DNA from: Tetraselmis striata
Taxonomy: Eukaryota > Chlorophyta > Chlorodendrophyceae > Chlorodendrales > Chlorodendraceae
DNA: 64,000 nt
Reading direction: 5' to 3'
NCBI GenBank assembly: GCA_006384855.1
Contig: VCJN01001601.1
Span: 1 to 64,000, forward strand
Both the position numbers and the translations under genes were made by a program. The notes beneath the pieces are model-generated. The model searched no databases, had not been told where the DNA came from, and worked only from the letters and a program-made list of their open reading frames with translations. The number at the start of each line of letters is the position of its first letter. Position 1 is the first letter of the stretch. Of the stretch, positions 1 to 11,623 are shown one piece after another.

Positions 1-269
1 ACCGCCAACCGACATCTGGGCCAGGCCTTCGGCGACGCGAAAAGACACTTTCCAGTTCGTCATTTATCAGAGGGGTGGGAATGTTAGGGTTGCGCCTAGC
101 GACTACCCTAATACCACCTGCGACGTTTTATGGCCAAGTAATCTTACTGTTGTACTGCTGCTATTTCAGCACGCGTATTATGTACTGGTACGGCCACAAC
201 CAGGCGCCAGTAATAAATATTCCTTGTAACATAACGCGCACATTACGCGCTACAACTCCTATGTATATA

Positions 270-360
270 TAATTACATGAGCTAGCATCAGAAGGCGATA
301 TCGGAAATCACCAAAATACTGTAAAAGGCAATCAGAAAGGTCCTCTACATCGACTGCTAC
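270..360 (+). repeat. Dispersed repeat, shared with 46556-46640
   Basis: Contains ATTACATGAG, CAGAAGGCGATATC, GGAAATCACCAAAA and CAATCAGAAAGGTCCTCTAC in the same order as at 46556-46640. No protein is recognised in it. Confidence 0.75.
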
Positions 361-899
361 AACTCCTAATCATCAGGATAGCGCTACTAGCTGCCTGTCC
401 GCGGTGCCCAGTTGGACCGCTATAGGATAAATATCCAATGCCACCAGCATGTTGTAAGAGATTACGTTCAGCAACCAACTCAATTCGCCAAACGCTACGA
501 GTAAGAGCCCTGTTTCACTAAGTACTGCCACGAGTACTTACAAAAAATGACCCCAGCCATCAAGTTACCGCAGCGTCCGTACATGGAGATAAGGTGTTCT
601 ACGGCGAGAAACTTGCCGCGCACGCCTCATAACCCCTCCACATAAAGTGCACAAATTGGTGCACCGACCGCCATCCAGCTGTTCAATAGACAGCAACACT
701 TCCACACTCAAACACCCAATGAAACTAATAACCTAAACCATGTCCACTGTCAACATGATATTTGGAGTCGACGCCCATCATGTAGTCTCATGAATGCGGC
801 GACGAGGTCATGGAGGCATATGACGACACCAAGCTGTTGCCTGCAACATGTTGCCAATGCATGCTACCCAGGTCATCAGCCAGTTCTAGGCATATTCAG

Positions 900-1070
900 A
901 CCGCAGTTCGGTGTTAGTTCGGACCGAACTCAGTTCGGTTCGGGCAGTTCGGACAGTTTAGTTGTTCGGTTCGGCCCGAGCCGCGGTTCAGTTCGGTCCG
1001 AACTGTATTCGGCCGAACTCCCTGAATTCAGTTCGGTCCGAACCGAACTCGGCCGATGTGAGTTCGGCAC
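900..1070. repeat. Cluster of AGTTCGG / palindromic AGTTCGGTCCGAACT motifs
   Basis: AGTTCGG or its complement CCGAACT occurs more than ten times in about 170 bases, several times as the palindrome TTCGGTCCGAA or TTCGGACCGAA. No gene can be assigned here. Confidence 0.8.
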
Positions 1071-1629
1071 AACCCTGGTTGAAACCACCAAGGATGTACC
1101 GGTTACACTAGGACACTTAACATGATAGGGAAACCCCATAACAAGCAAGGTTTAGAATATTTCGAACATGCAATCTAGTACGGCTTGACCAGTTAGACGC
1201 GGTTTGTTTACAAATGCGAGCGTGGGCCGTCGGCATACGTGCCGGTTAGACGAAGGCGGAAGATGTCTTGGTTTGTAGAAGGGTTTTGCGCCGAGCGGTT
1301 GTACATGACAAATCTCGATCGAGGCGCAGGCGTAGAGTACACGCGGGCGGGAGATGTTGGCGCCGACGAACGTCGGAACGGCATAAGGCCGGACGCGTTG
1401 CGAAATCAAGGCGCCGGCGTGGTGGTAGTTGTTGCGCCCCGTGGTGGCGCAAGATAGGACCCGGTGCTGGTCAATGTGAGCGGGCAAGTTGGCGACGAGT
1501 GCCCAGCATCCAAAGCGACACACGTAGGACAAGCACGGGTTGCGCGCGCGGGCGCTCGAGCGTGCCACGTACAGCAAGGTGTAGTACGGTACGTTGTACG
1601 CGATGTTAACTCTGCACCCGTACCGACGG

Positions 1630-1789
1630 TATTATTCATTACGAGGGGTGGACTTCATACTTCTCCGCCGCGTTTTACGATGTTAAGAGGGTATTACTTT
1701 ATTCCCATGTTGGCAGCCATGTGGAGGCCGGCAGAGTGCGGTTTCTTCGGAATACCCGCCGCCACCATGGCCACCCCCCCCCCCCCCCC

Positions 1790-1826
<37 letters not shown>

Positions 1827-2940
1827 TCAGCCGTCGGCATATCGCGCCGCCGCACACTTACGCCTCTATCTCTCATTTCGCCTTGCGATAAACCCAAGCC
1901 CAAAGATGTGCCGACGCCGAAGAAGCCGGGCAGGACGTCAACCCGCCAAACCATGCGCACGCGCCCTATCAGCAAGATCGTCTGCCTGTTAAACGATGTT
2001 TATTGTTGGACCCCACCACCACCACCACCACCACCCAAGCCGTCGACACCGAGCCCCCGCGCCCCTACACCTCTACATCTTCGCCTCGCGACTACAAGTC
2101 CCAAGATGATGTGCCGACCCCCTCGCCCCGGGCCGGTGCATCATACCACCGAACCACGCGCGCACCCCAACGTGTTGTCAGCAAGGCCGTCTCCTTTTTC
2201 GTGATTTGTGTATTCTTTGTTGGCACGGCCGACGACGAACGCCCGTCCCCCGGCTACGAGCGATCCGTTGCGCGCCGTCAACGCCGCGCCGCCGAGCAAG
2301 ATACCCACACGGGGCCAGTCCCGGCTCCACCAAAGCCACTGACTCGCAGCGCCGTCGGGCGCAATCTCGCCCCTCGCGGCCTACAAACCTAATCCACTTC
2401 TTCGTGAACCCGGCACTACGAGCACCGATGCCGGCACCTGCACCGCCTCCAGCGCGCGACGCCGGCCTGGCGCGCGGGCTGCCCGCTTCCGGCCAGTGCA
2501 TCCCCGCACAATGGCGCGCCCTCCCTATCCGCTTCCAGAGATTACCGCAACCGTGACCGAGCCGGTCGTCCCTGCCCCGCGGGAGACGGTTGGCCCGCTC
2601 GCTAGTCTGCGACGAGTGGCCAAACTAGATGGCTGCGGCCGCTTTCGGACCGTCCGACGACGCGGCCGCCGCGACATCTTGCCCCGACCTATTACTGCCT
2701 CCGCTCCCCCCTCCCTTTACCCCGCCCGCCTCACCACGACCCTCGACCCAACCCCGCCGCCGCGCCGACATCTCGAGGTGCGGCTACTCCACTCAGATAG
2801 TCACCGCACCCGGCTACGGCGCCCCGCATCGGGTGAGACGTCGCGATACTACGCCGCGACGATCTTCCCGCCACCCGCGGGAAGACACCGACAGCCAAGA
2901 AGCCCGGCCCACCAGTGCCGACGCTAGCACGCTAGCATAG
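1630..2940 (+). other. Proline/arginine-rich, internally repetitive stretch
   Basis: C-rich DNA with long open frames in several phases. Two segments (about 1890-1985 and 2095-2195) are diverged copies sharing AAGATGTGCCGACSCC-type and ATCAGCAAG/GTCAGCAAG words. Composition alone can keep frames open, so no gene is called. Confidence 0.4.
1783..1824. repeat. C-run followed by (CA)n microsatellite
   Basis: About a dozen C bases, then roughly 16 CA units. Confidence 0.9.
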
Positions 2941-2999
2941 CTAGCACGGCAGCGTCCCTGACTGCCCTTACGCCCAGGACCCTCCGCACGTCGGGCGGG

Positions 3000-4148
3000 A
3001 CGCCTCGGCTGCCTCATCCCGAGTGAGGAGGCTTTGGTGGTAGGGAAGGGGTAGGCGGGGAGGTGGCGTCCATGCGGGGGGCGGGGGGGGGGGGGGGGGG
3101 GCGGTAGCTGCACCCGCCGGGATAGTAGGCGGCAGCTATCAATAGGAGGGAGACTGGGTGGGTTTGCATAGAGCTTTAAAAAGAACGAGGAATGCCCGGC
3201 CAGAGTGGACCGGGGTACGGATAGGGACGGGAAGGGGTGTTCAAAAATCAAAAAGAAAAATACAAACGAGACGGGATACGCAAGACCTCGCAGTATCTCC
3301 CAGTAGAGAGATAAGCGTTCCGGCCGAAGGGGTCGGAGCATGCATCAACATCGAAGGGTCCGACCTTGGCAAGGATGGATGCGCTGGTAGATAGCGGAAT
3401 TCAGATTGAAATTAAAATACAACTGCTAATCCGTTACTTTCCGCTACCTGCCCGGACCGAGTTATTCCGAGGGCTTGTCTTCTCTAACCATATAGTAGGG
3501 AAACTAGGGACACATTTGTGTATTACAACTCCGGCTACCGGCCTTCCTCTTCTGTTTCCATCCCCGCCTTCATCCGTGATAGCCTTTGGCTGCCCCGCAT
3601 TTTACTATCGCCGGATTCGTGGCGTCTCCGGCTTTATTTTTGCGCCTAGGCCGGCATAGAGCTCCGGGCAGTCAGCCGGATGTTTGTTCGAGTCGTAGCA
3701 TCGACCTGCTACGCGTACAAGTAGACGTCGGGCTAAGGCGGCGCCATGTTACCGTACGTCCAGTCCGACTTAGATGTGGGTGTCCCGCAGAGGAGGCCTA
3801 GTTAAACTAAGGCAGCCGGAGCGTCCCGCTCGCTCCAAGTGTCGCATAGGGGTCCCCATCCCGAAACGGGCGCCATCGCGGCCGTTGTTAATGTGGGGGT
3901 TGTTAGTTGGGGGATCTGCTGTTTGTGTCGGTGTCGGCGAGCGGGACGAAGCGCGGAGTGCTCGACGAGTGCGCTTGGTGGTTGTAGGTGGGAGCAAATG
4001 GCATGCCATCGTGCGGGTGCGTGTGAGAGGTCTATCTAAGAGGGCTGTCCTGTCGGCGTCGTTCACGGGATTGGCACGGTAGTTGGGGTTTCGTGCGGTT
4101 GTGGGGGGAGAGGTAGGTTTGGGGGAGGGCACGGGCGCGGTGGAGGAG
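3000..4148. other. Spacer without a recognised gene
   Basis: Holds a G-run at 3083-3101 and GC-rich frames that look like composition effects. No RNA gene or domain is seen. Confidence 0.4.
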
Positions 4149-4487
4149 TTAGAGCCCCTCGTCGTCGTCCATGTCCTCGGCCCCAGCAATCTCTTCCTCT
4201 TCTTCTTCGAGGTAGTCGAGGTAGTCTTCCCCGGAGGGGTGTGGCTCGTTTGCCATGTGTTCGTCCTCCGCTGTAGAATTTGGCGAGGTGTGCGTGTCAT
4301 TGGGTGCATAGGGCCGCCCGTGATCATGGCCGTCATCGTAGTGGCGGTGAGGCGGCGTTGTGTGCGGGGGGTCGTCGGGTGAGCAAGGTGGTGGCTGCCG
4401 AGATGAGTTCCTTTCGGAGGTCGGCTTCGGGGGAGGTTTCGCGCGGCCGGAGATGTCCTCTAGGGTGTATGTAGTGGGTGCAGACAA
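4149..4487 (-). CDS. Unidentified frame with acidic tail
   Basis: A 112-codon minus-strand frame, Pro/His/Asp-rich, ends in a strongly acidic tail (EDYLDYLEEEEEEIAGAEDM and DDDEG). The first codon is an alternative start, so it may be the last exon of something larger. Upstream lies a G-run (4523-4549). No family is recognised; low complexity could explain the open frame. Confidence 0.25.
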   Translation of the reverse strand: MSAPTTYTLEDISGRAKPPPKPTSERNSSRQPPPCSPDDPPHTTPPHRHYDDGHDHGRPYAPNDTHTSPNSTAEDEHMANEPHPSGEDYLDYLEEEEEEIAGAEDMDDDEGL

Positions 4488-5526
4488 AGAGAAAAGCTGC
4501 CAGCACGGACATTGTTGCTAATGGGGGGGGGGGGGGGGGGGGGGGGGGGTCTTGGACGCGGCTATAGTGTGCGGTTGCTTGTGAGCGACGATTATTCTTT
4601 GCCGAGGCGGGGGGCTGCGGCATGGCTGGGGGCGTGCCGCTGCCTTACCGCGATGGGCTGCCGTTGTGGCTTGGTGGACATGTGGACGGTTGGGCGTGCG
4701 ACAAGGTTTGCTGTTGGCGGGGGCCTATGTCGTGCCGAGGACTCGGTGGTCCCACAAACACTGTAACTGGTACGTTTATAACGCCTTAACACACCGGAAT
4801 CGTGACTTATCGCGCCTTAATACATCTCTTTCGACCCGGCTATACCTTCAGGTGCCGGCGTATGACCAGTACATGTACCCCTCTGCGCCCCCCGCATATA
4901 CGGTGTTAGGCAGCATCCCTAGCAATACGAAAAAACGTTTTCGTTTTGCACGTGATAGGTGCCGTGGTACATTATCGGTACGTTTCGAGTCGCTTTGCGG
5001 CCCGCGAAGGTGCGTGACGCTAGTACTGTAAACATGCCAAGTGCCGTTTCGTCGTGACGTCCACCGATGGAAATTGAATGTATTATATATCCCGAACTTG
5101 CACGAGTATATTACGCACAACCTCTCTCAACCAGCTAGGGGTCGCCTCGATTAGCCTAGCAAAGTGGGCGCATCATGGCAGCCCATCCCGAGACCCGAAT
5201 GAAGTGGCCCCGAGCATCCCATGAGCTGTGCCTGGGTTGATGGGTCGAATGCGTTCGCATCCAGCCCATATTAGAGCCAGTCGAGCCCAAAATTCCCATC
5301 TCGTCGGTTGTCCAAGTATGGGCCAGGTCGTCCAAGTATGTCGGGACGACCTGGTGTTGCCACCCACCACTGCGTCACCTCTCGAGCCCGCCGTATGGTA
5401 CCAAGCCCCTAGATACATGTAGTTTGGTACCATACCAATGGGCCTACCTAATCTTGCTGGCTGAATCAACCTGTGCCAGTGACGCATCCGTGCGAGACGA
5501 GTCGGTTATGACGGGTATTTTTACAG

Positions 5527-6144
5527 GTGAACTCGCAAGTGCGCGCCGTCCCATGGGGCATCACCCACATCGAATTTAACCGCAAAGGCCATCGCAGCCA
5601 CAATCAGCCAGCGTATCAACACGCCCCCGGAGGTATTGCAACCTCAGTGGCTGACGGAAACCATGATGGCTGTTGGCGTCGACATGAAGCAATACCGAAA
5701 TTGCTACGCGTGGGAGACGACAACCTCTGCGGCATCTCCTTTGGGAAAGAAGACGAGGAGTTCGCGGACACCTCGCGACTGACCGTGGCCCTCACCTCTC
5801 CCATCGCCCTACTGCGGCTGGACCGCCTCCGCGCCATCGTAATCTACCTCAGCACGGAGTCCGAGTTCGATCCCTCGGAACTGCTCATACACCCCTTCAG
5901 CCAAACGGTCCGAGAGGCGGGAGAGCTCGGCGGCAACGCTGGCCACAACCAGCTCCGACGCGCAGCGTTGGGCTTGCGCAAGAAGGCTCAAAAGACCCCT
6001 CCAACATCCCTCGCCCTCGGAGCCGAACAACGCCCGATCTACACTCTCACACTGCAACTGATCGCCCACCACAGCCTCGTCGGCGGCACCCGCGCAACTG
6101 ACAAACCGGAGCATTGGCGTAAGGCAGTCTCGACGGCGAGCTAG
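5527..6144 (+). CDS. Unidentified reading frame, 205 codons
   Basis: Reads MNSQVRAVPWGITHIEF at the start and has stretches of normal protein composition (LCGISFGKEDEEFADTSRLT, SPIALLRLDRLRAIVIYLST). The same frame continues past its stop with an Ala/Pro-rich tail to about 6340, and Lys/Ala-rich fragments follow to about 7100 (KGRAAAPGKQKQKQPKGR). I do not recognise a family. It looks like a decayed transposon or orphan gene rather than a working gene. Confidence 0.3.
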   Translation: MNSQVRAVPWGITHIEFNRKGHRSHNQPAYQHAPGGIATSVADGNHDGCWRRHEAIPKLLRVGDDNLCGISFGKEDEEFADTSRLTVALTSPIALLRLDRLRAIVIYLSTESEFDPSELLIHPFSQTVREAGELGGNAGHNQLRRAALGLRKKAQKTPPTSLALGAEQRPIYTLTLQLIAHHSLVGGTRATDKPEHWRKAVSTAS

Positions 6145-7104
6145 AAGATCAAGGCCGCGCCGGCTCCGGCACCGGCCGAGGGGCGGCCAGTGGGCACAAC
6201 GCCAGCGCCATCGCCGGCCAATCTAGCCCAACTTGCACTATTAGAGACCCCAGCAGCCCGTGCCAAACCTCAGGTCAACAACACTCCCCCTCCCTGGGTT
6301 CGAGCATATGATGTCGAGGCGCGGGGCGGTCGCTAATGCCGTCGTGGCCATCGACCGGCGCCGAACATCAACTGAGCCCGCCCCCGGAGCAACCCACCCA
6401 TCCCCTGCGCCTACAACCACAGCCATAGCGGCGACCGCCATAACGGGAGTACGGGCAGACGACGAGGACGAGCTTGAACATAGCTACGAGGAGAACGACA
6501 GCCCTATGGACGTGGCTACCCATCGCGGCGCAGGGGAGGTACTACCGGGTCTGGCCGACGTTACCCTCGACTCCCCCAGCGCTCTCTAGCGCAGCGCACA
6601 TACATTCCGCGAAGGCACACATGCTGCAGGCACCACAGAAAAACTTGTTGAGCTTCAGCACATCATCACCAGCACCGAGACCACCAAGTTGCTTGCCATG
6701 TCCGCCTTCCCGGCCAGTTAGCCTGCACTCGCGGCCGAACTCGCCCGACTCATAGCGGAGTCACATCGACTGCGTAACCCCCAACGCCACTTGATCGAGC
6801 TCGAGCAAAACCCTCGCCAGCCCCTCCCGGCAGGCAAGGGCAGGGCGGCCGCACCCGGCAAGCAGAAGCAGAAGCAACCCAAGGGTCGGTGCCGCTCACG
6901 CGTCGTAGTCGCTCAGGCGGCACCGCCCGCAACCGCAGCAGGAGCAAGCCGCGCCTCTCTGGCACTCGCGACTCCGACATCGAGAGGGAAACGGTCGACG
7001 AAACAGCCCACCGCCCATCCGGCAGCTCACAACGGCCTCGCGATCCGCCGCCGCGACAAGCCGGCCAGCTGGCCCAAGAACACCGGCCACTACTTACCCT
7101 TGTG

Positions 7105-9126
7105 ACCGGTGTTGCTATTATGCTATACTTTTACGCAATTGTGACCGTACCGCCTGAAACACGGGACATCGGGTCGGGGTATCCGATGGGTCACGATACA
7201 CATCGCATCTCGGCGTGATCTCTAAGCTTGTGTGGCAGCTATATTAGGCTATCATCGCAGTATGGAGACGGGCAGGTATGGGCGCATATGGACGCGTTAG
7301 CTGTCCGTCTACTCGTCTAGTACGCGCGTAGCAAATTTAGTACGCGCGTACTCATTTCCTTAATAGTATCAACAGTACGGAAACCTCGGCCAAAATACGG
7401 CCATCGCCTAGCTAAGGAGAGGTCCTCTAGGACCTGAGCCGTCACATAAGTATCGCGGGGGAGGTGAGCTAATGACGCATGTGGCGATGTTGGCATCGCG
7501 CGCAAGGCAAACGCTCTGCCGCCATGACCATCAAAGTACATTATGGCTTCAATGCATCACGACCCATTCAGTGAACATGACCCAATAGCTCCCATGGAAA
7601 AGGGCACATCACCGGCACTTCTGGCACTCCAAAGGCCACCTAAGGGGCTGTGTTTCTATGGAGTAGTTTCGCTAATAATAGTGTTGGTACGGTACGAGTG
7701 AACTAATGCAATCTAAACTTGGGTTGTCCGACAATGGTGGAGATTCAAAATAATTCAAATTTCAGGTAAAATTATAGCAGTTTAGCAATTTCAGTTCATA
7801 TCCAATACTTGTAGTATATCGTCACTTGTCATTATCAATCTTTATAATGCCACTACTCCTGGCCGAAAAGCACGCGCCGCATCGCGCTTCGGCTTGCGGT
7901 AGTAAGAATTGCGGGGGGTGCACCGACGACCCGCCCTACTATGGCCCGGTGCGGCAAATGTCCGCCGGGTTTTAGGCAATGCTTGCCGGCGCGCCATGCT
8001 GAGGGGGGTCGTCTCCAGTTGCGGTTAAGCAGGCGCTTATATGGTGATGATGACGGGCCGGTCGCACCATGCTTTGCAATTGTCCAAGAGTGTCAAAGTC
8101 GATAACGCTATGTTTAATTTGCAAATTATTGTCAGCAATAATGCACAATAGTGTTTTTTTAAAAGCCGGGTTTGACAATGTTTTGCTAATGAAGTTGTAC
8201 CCATATCATGTTTTGCAATTTTCCCTAAGTACTGATCCTTATACCTGATCATACCATTGTTAGGCTCGTTCTATGCAAGGTGGCGGATGTCTGATTTGGC
8301 GGAGGTTGGAAGAACCTACGGACCCGTCCGTGTTTCCGGACATTGACTCCATATCACTAGATCTTGATCGTCCGTTAACCGACAGAAATGTGTCCGATGG
8401 GCATTCTATTTACAAGAGTCGGGCAAAATAGATCCGTCGAACGGTAGCTAGAGACTACCGGTCATGTACCATGACTCTAAGGAGTACTCTGTATATTTGG
8501 TACTACATTGACCAGATGACCCACCGGCACGACGACCTCCAAGTGGGGCGAACTGTGTACCTAGCAAGACGCCATACAACGCTCGCATGCCCATCGTCGG
8601 TGACGTGGTCATCCACACCGCTTCAGGCAAGTAGACGCGCGGTGGCGGGTCTGCGTACCGGGCGGGGGGTGGTGGTCGCAACGCCTCCCGCTATGACGCC
8701 GGCTCCGGCAGCCGGCCCATCGCGCCGACAAGCACAGCAAGCGTACTCGCAGCCGCATCGGGCCACCCCCAACATGTGCCAGCCAAACCTAGCATGTACA
8801 CAAACCTCGCACCTCCCCGGGTGGGAGATCCGTCGCTGTGGGCGGGGGCACATGGGTGGGGTAGGGCGCGGGTCGTTGCCAGGAAGATGCCCGCATGGCA
8901 TGTACGGTATGCTTATGGTAGTAAGCGTTTCTTAATCTTCCGACAAATCGCCGTGTCTGTGCTCGGGCGCGGAAGAGAGAGTGAGCACATACATCTTCCG
9001 AAACGTCGAAATATGTATGTGATCACGCTGGATGTGACGGTCGCGATCAACTCTCAACTGTAGATTCTTCCGACATCGGCCAAGACCAGTCGGGCGATTT
9101 CCCGAACTGCAGCATGCAGCTCAGTA
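7105..9126. other. Spacer without a recognised gene
   Basis: Mixed-composition DNA, AT-richer between 7670 and 8250. No conserved frame, RNA gene or clear repeat boundary is seen. Confidence 0.4.
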
Positions 9127-9192
9127 CTAAAGGCTGCACTGAAGCCTGATGCTGCCTGCAACATGAAGTACATCCTTCAGTGCAGCCTTTAG
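9127..9192. repeat. Perfect 18-bp inverted repeat (hairpin), 30-base loop
   Basis: Arms at 9127-9144 (CTAAAGGCTGCACTGAAG) and 9175-9192 are exact reverse complements. Related words (GCAGCC, CTTCAGTG) recur to about 9280, so the hairpin sits in a small family of diverged repeats. Confidence 0.85.
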
Positions 9193-10173
9193 GTGAAGTA
9201 GCCTTGACGGTAGCAGGGGTTGAAGCCTTAATAAGTGCAGCCGGTATTAGGTGAAGCCTTCAGTGGCTACAACCTTCAATGCAGCATGCCTCTCCGAGAT
9301 CCGCCTACGGGTGGGGAGGGGGTGTGCGACTCGGACAGGGACAATAACCTACTCGCGCGGGATGTTCAACATGTAATCGTGTTTTAATCGTGTTGCAATC
9401 GCGACCCGCACATTATGGGGGGCATTACAATACTCGGCGCAGCCTTGCACGGTGGCGGGTAATAGAATTAATCCAAACGTGCACGGGGCCTAGTAAGCCG
9501 CCCTCGGGCGGTGACCTCGGCCGTGAGCGTGGGCATGTGGCTGCCGCGCGTCGGACGGTCCGGCACTTGAGCGCTGCACAATAAGATCAGCGTGCATACG
9601 GCCAACGGCTGTGCAGGGGGTGTCATTCCCGCCTTCACCTCCGAACTCCGAGCGGGGACGTCCGGGAACACCGTTGGCAGCAGCTCACGCAAGGCGGGGG
9701 CTGATCTCAACATCGCGACGCCCGAGCGGCCTAGCCGCTTGGCCGTGCTGGCCGGTGGAGCAAGCTGCGACTACTTCCGGGGGATAATAAACGGCGGGAA
9801 AATGAGAATATACGGTCGCGTGATCACGGGTTTCTGCGGCCCGGCTAGCGCGTACATGCTTGCGCCCATGTACGCGCGTAAAGCCATGTATAACTCGCGT
9901 GTGTAGTGTACTACTGTACCACTAGTGATGCACAATTAGTACAATCATGTACTGCAACATAGCCATTTGGCCTACAGAGCCCCCCTCATACGTGCTTCAA
10001 TTGGCTGGCCCGATGCGGGTTGGTCATGGGTGGACCCTTTAGTGACGTTGGCCGGTGAAGACATCTTGTCAAGACGAAAACTTGGTCAAGTTGTAACAAA
10101 TTCCAAATTATATCACATGTACACTCGCAATAGTCTCAGATACACATCGCTCGTTCTCATACTCCTACACATC

Positions 10174-10373
10174 GTAAAAGTAAAGTTCTCCGCGGGACAT
10201 CGGCCTAAGCCGCCCCAGCACTTGACCTCTTGCGCCAACTGCAGTCGTAGGTCTGGCATAGCCCTAAGATCATTGCCTCATTCGAACCCCGAAGGGCTAA
10301 TGCATCAACCGGGTAAACCCAGGACACATCGGGGCGATTTTGCCGAAAATGCATCGGCCAGGAATCGATACCT
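10174..10373 (+). repeat. Dispersed repeat, copy 1 (shared with the LINE leader)
   Basis: About 200 bases match the start of the LINE at 38868-39085, including GACCTCTTGCGCCAACTGCA, GTCGTAGGTCTGGCATAGCC and GAAGGGCTAATGCATCAACC. The similarity stops near 10373 and no LINE coding sequence follows. A further partial copy lies at 47436-47590. Confidence 0.8.
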
Positions 10374-10539
10374 ACATCACATCGTATTCGTACTAACTCA
10401 TAGTATTGTATGAGCTAGACGCAACATTCAAGAAATCCACACAGAAATCCAGCAGGAAATCCAGAAGGAAATCCAGCTACGGGCCAACAGAGGCGGGAAC
10501 TGCCATGGTAGCCTCCGACCAGGCATCGCCACCAGCCAG

Positions 10540-11400
10540 CCGCCGCTCCACGCAATAGGGACGCTCTCCCCAGCACACAAGCCCGGGCCACTCCAATAGC
10601 GGCACTAGGCCGAATGTAATGTGAAGGCGCCGACAGGAAAGGAGCTTCGAAGTTGAGGTCTCGCAGCAAGGAGCGGAAGTGGGGGGGTCCAACCCAGAGC
10701 GGGGCGCCACGGGCGTGCAACATACGCAGGCCACCCAACGCCAGATGCGCCGCCAGCTCGGTCGCGTCCTTTTCCGCCAAATGTAGAACGCCTTCCCCAG
10801 CACAACATCCCGGGCCACTCCAATAGCGGCGCTGAGCCGAATGTGATGTGGAGGCGCCAACAGGACAGGAAGGGAGAAAGTGCTCAACGAGTAGGGAATG
10901 CAGAGCCGACCGGGCCAGCAACGACGTAAGACGCCGGTGTCCAGCGCGCTTTGTTCCGCCCAGCGCCAGATCCGCCGCCAGCTCGGTCGCGTCCCCTTCC
11001 GCCGAACGTACGTAGAACTCCCTTACCAGTACAACATCCCGGGCCACTCCAATAGCGGCACTAGGCCGAATGTAATGTGGAGGCGCCGACAGGACAGGAA
11101 GGGAGAGGGTGCTCAAAGAACAGCGAACATGGACTTGACCGGACCAGCAACGACGTAAGACGCCGGTGTCCAGCGCACGTTGTTCCGCCCAGCGCCAGAT
11201 CCGCCGCCAGCTCGGTCGCGTCCCCTTCCGCCGCACGTAGAACTCCCTTCCCAGCACAACATCCCGGGCCACTCCAATAGCGGCACTAGGCCGAATGTAA
11301 TGTGGAGGCGCCGACAGGACAGGAAGGGAGAGGGTGCTCAAAGAACAGCGAACATGGACTCGACCGGACAAGCAACGACGGAAGACGCCGGGGTCCAGCT
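10540..11400. repeat. Tandem array of about 225-229-bp units, about four copies
   Basis: The block GCCGAATGTAATGTGGAGGC (or a close variant) recurs at 10609, 10836, 11065 and 11290, spacings 227, 229 and 225. The two most similar units carry GGAAGGGAGAGGGTGCTCAA as well. Part of the array is spanned on the minus strand by a 402-codon open frame (10415-11623) with a 75-76-residue repeat. A GGGTGGGTGGG tract closes the region near 11564-11586. Confidence 0.85.
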
Positions 11401-11623
11401 CACACTGCTCCTCCGCGGCAGTGGCAGCACGGGCGGGGCCAAGGCTACCAAGGCGCCACCCGTGCACGATCCCCGCCTCCATCCCCAGCCGGGGGTGGAG
11501 GCGGAGGAAGGGCCCGCGATTCCGAGGGCCGAGGACGGTCGTCGGGCCCGCCCAGGCGGCGGTGGGTGGGTGGGTGGGTGGGTGGGAAGTCTCAAAATAG
11601 TATTGTATCGTACACGTAATCAT

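Noticed and set aside
2496-2940. Gene in the C-rich region
   Set aside because: Overlapping frames in all phases with Arg/Pro/Ala bias; no conserved motif, consistent with composition.
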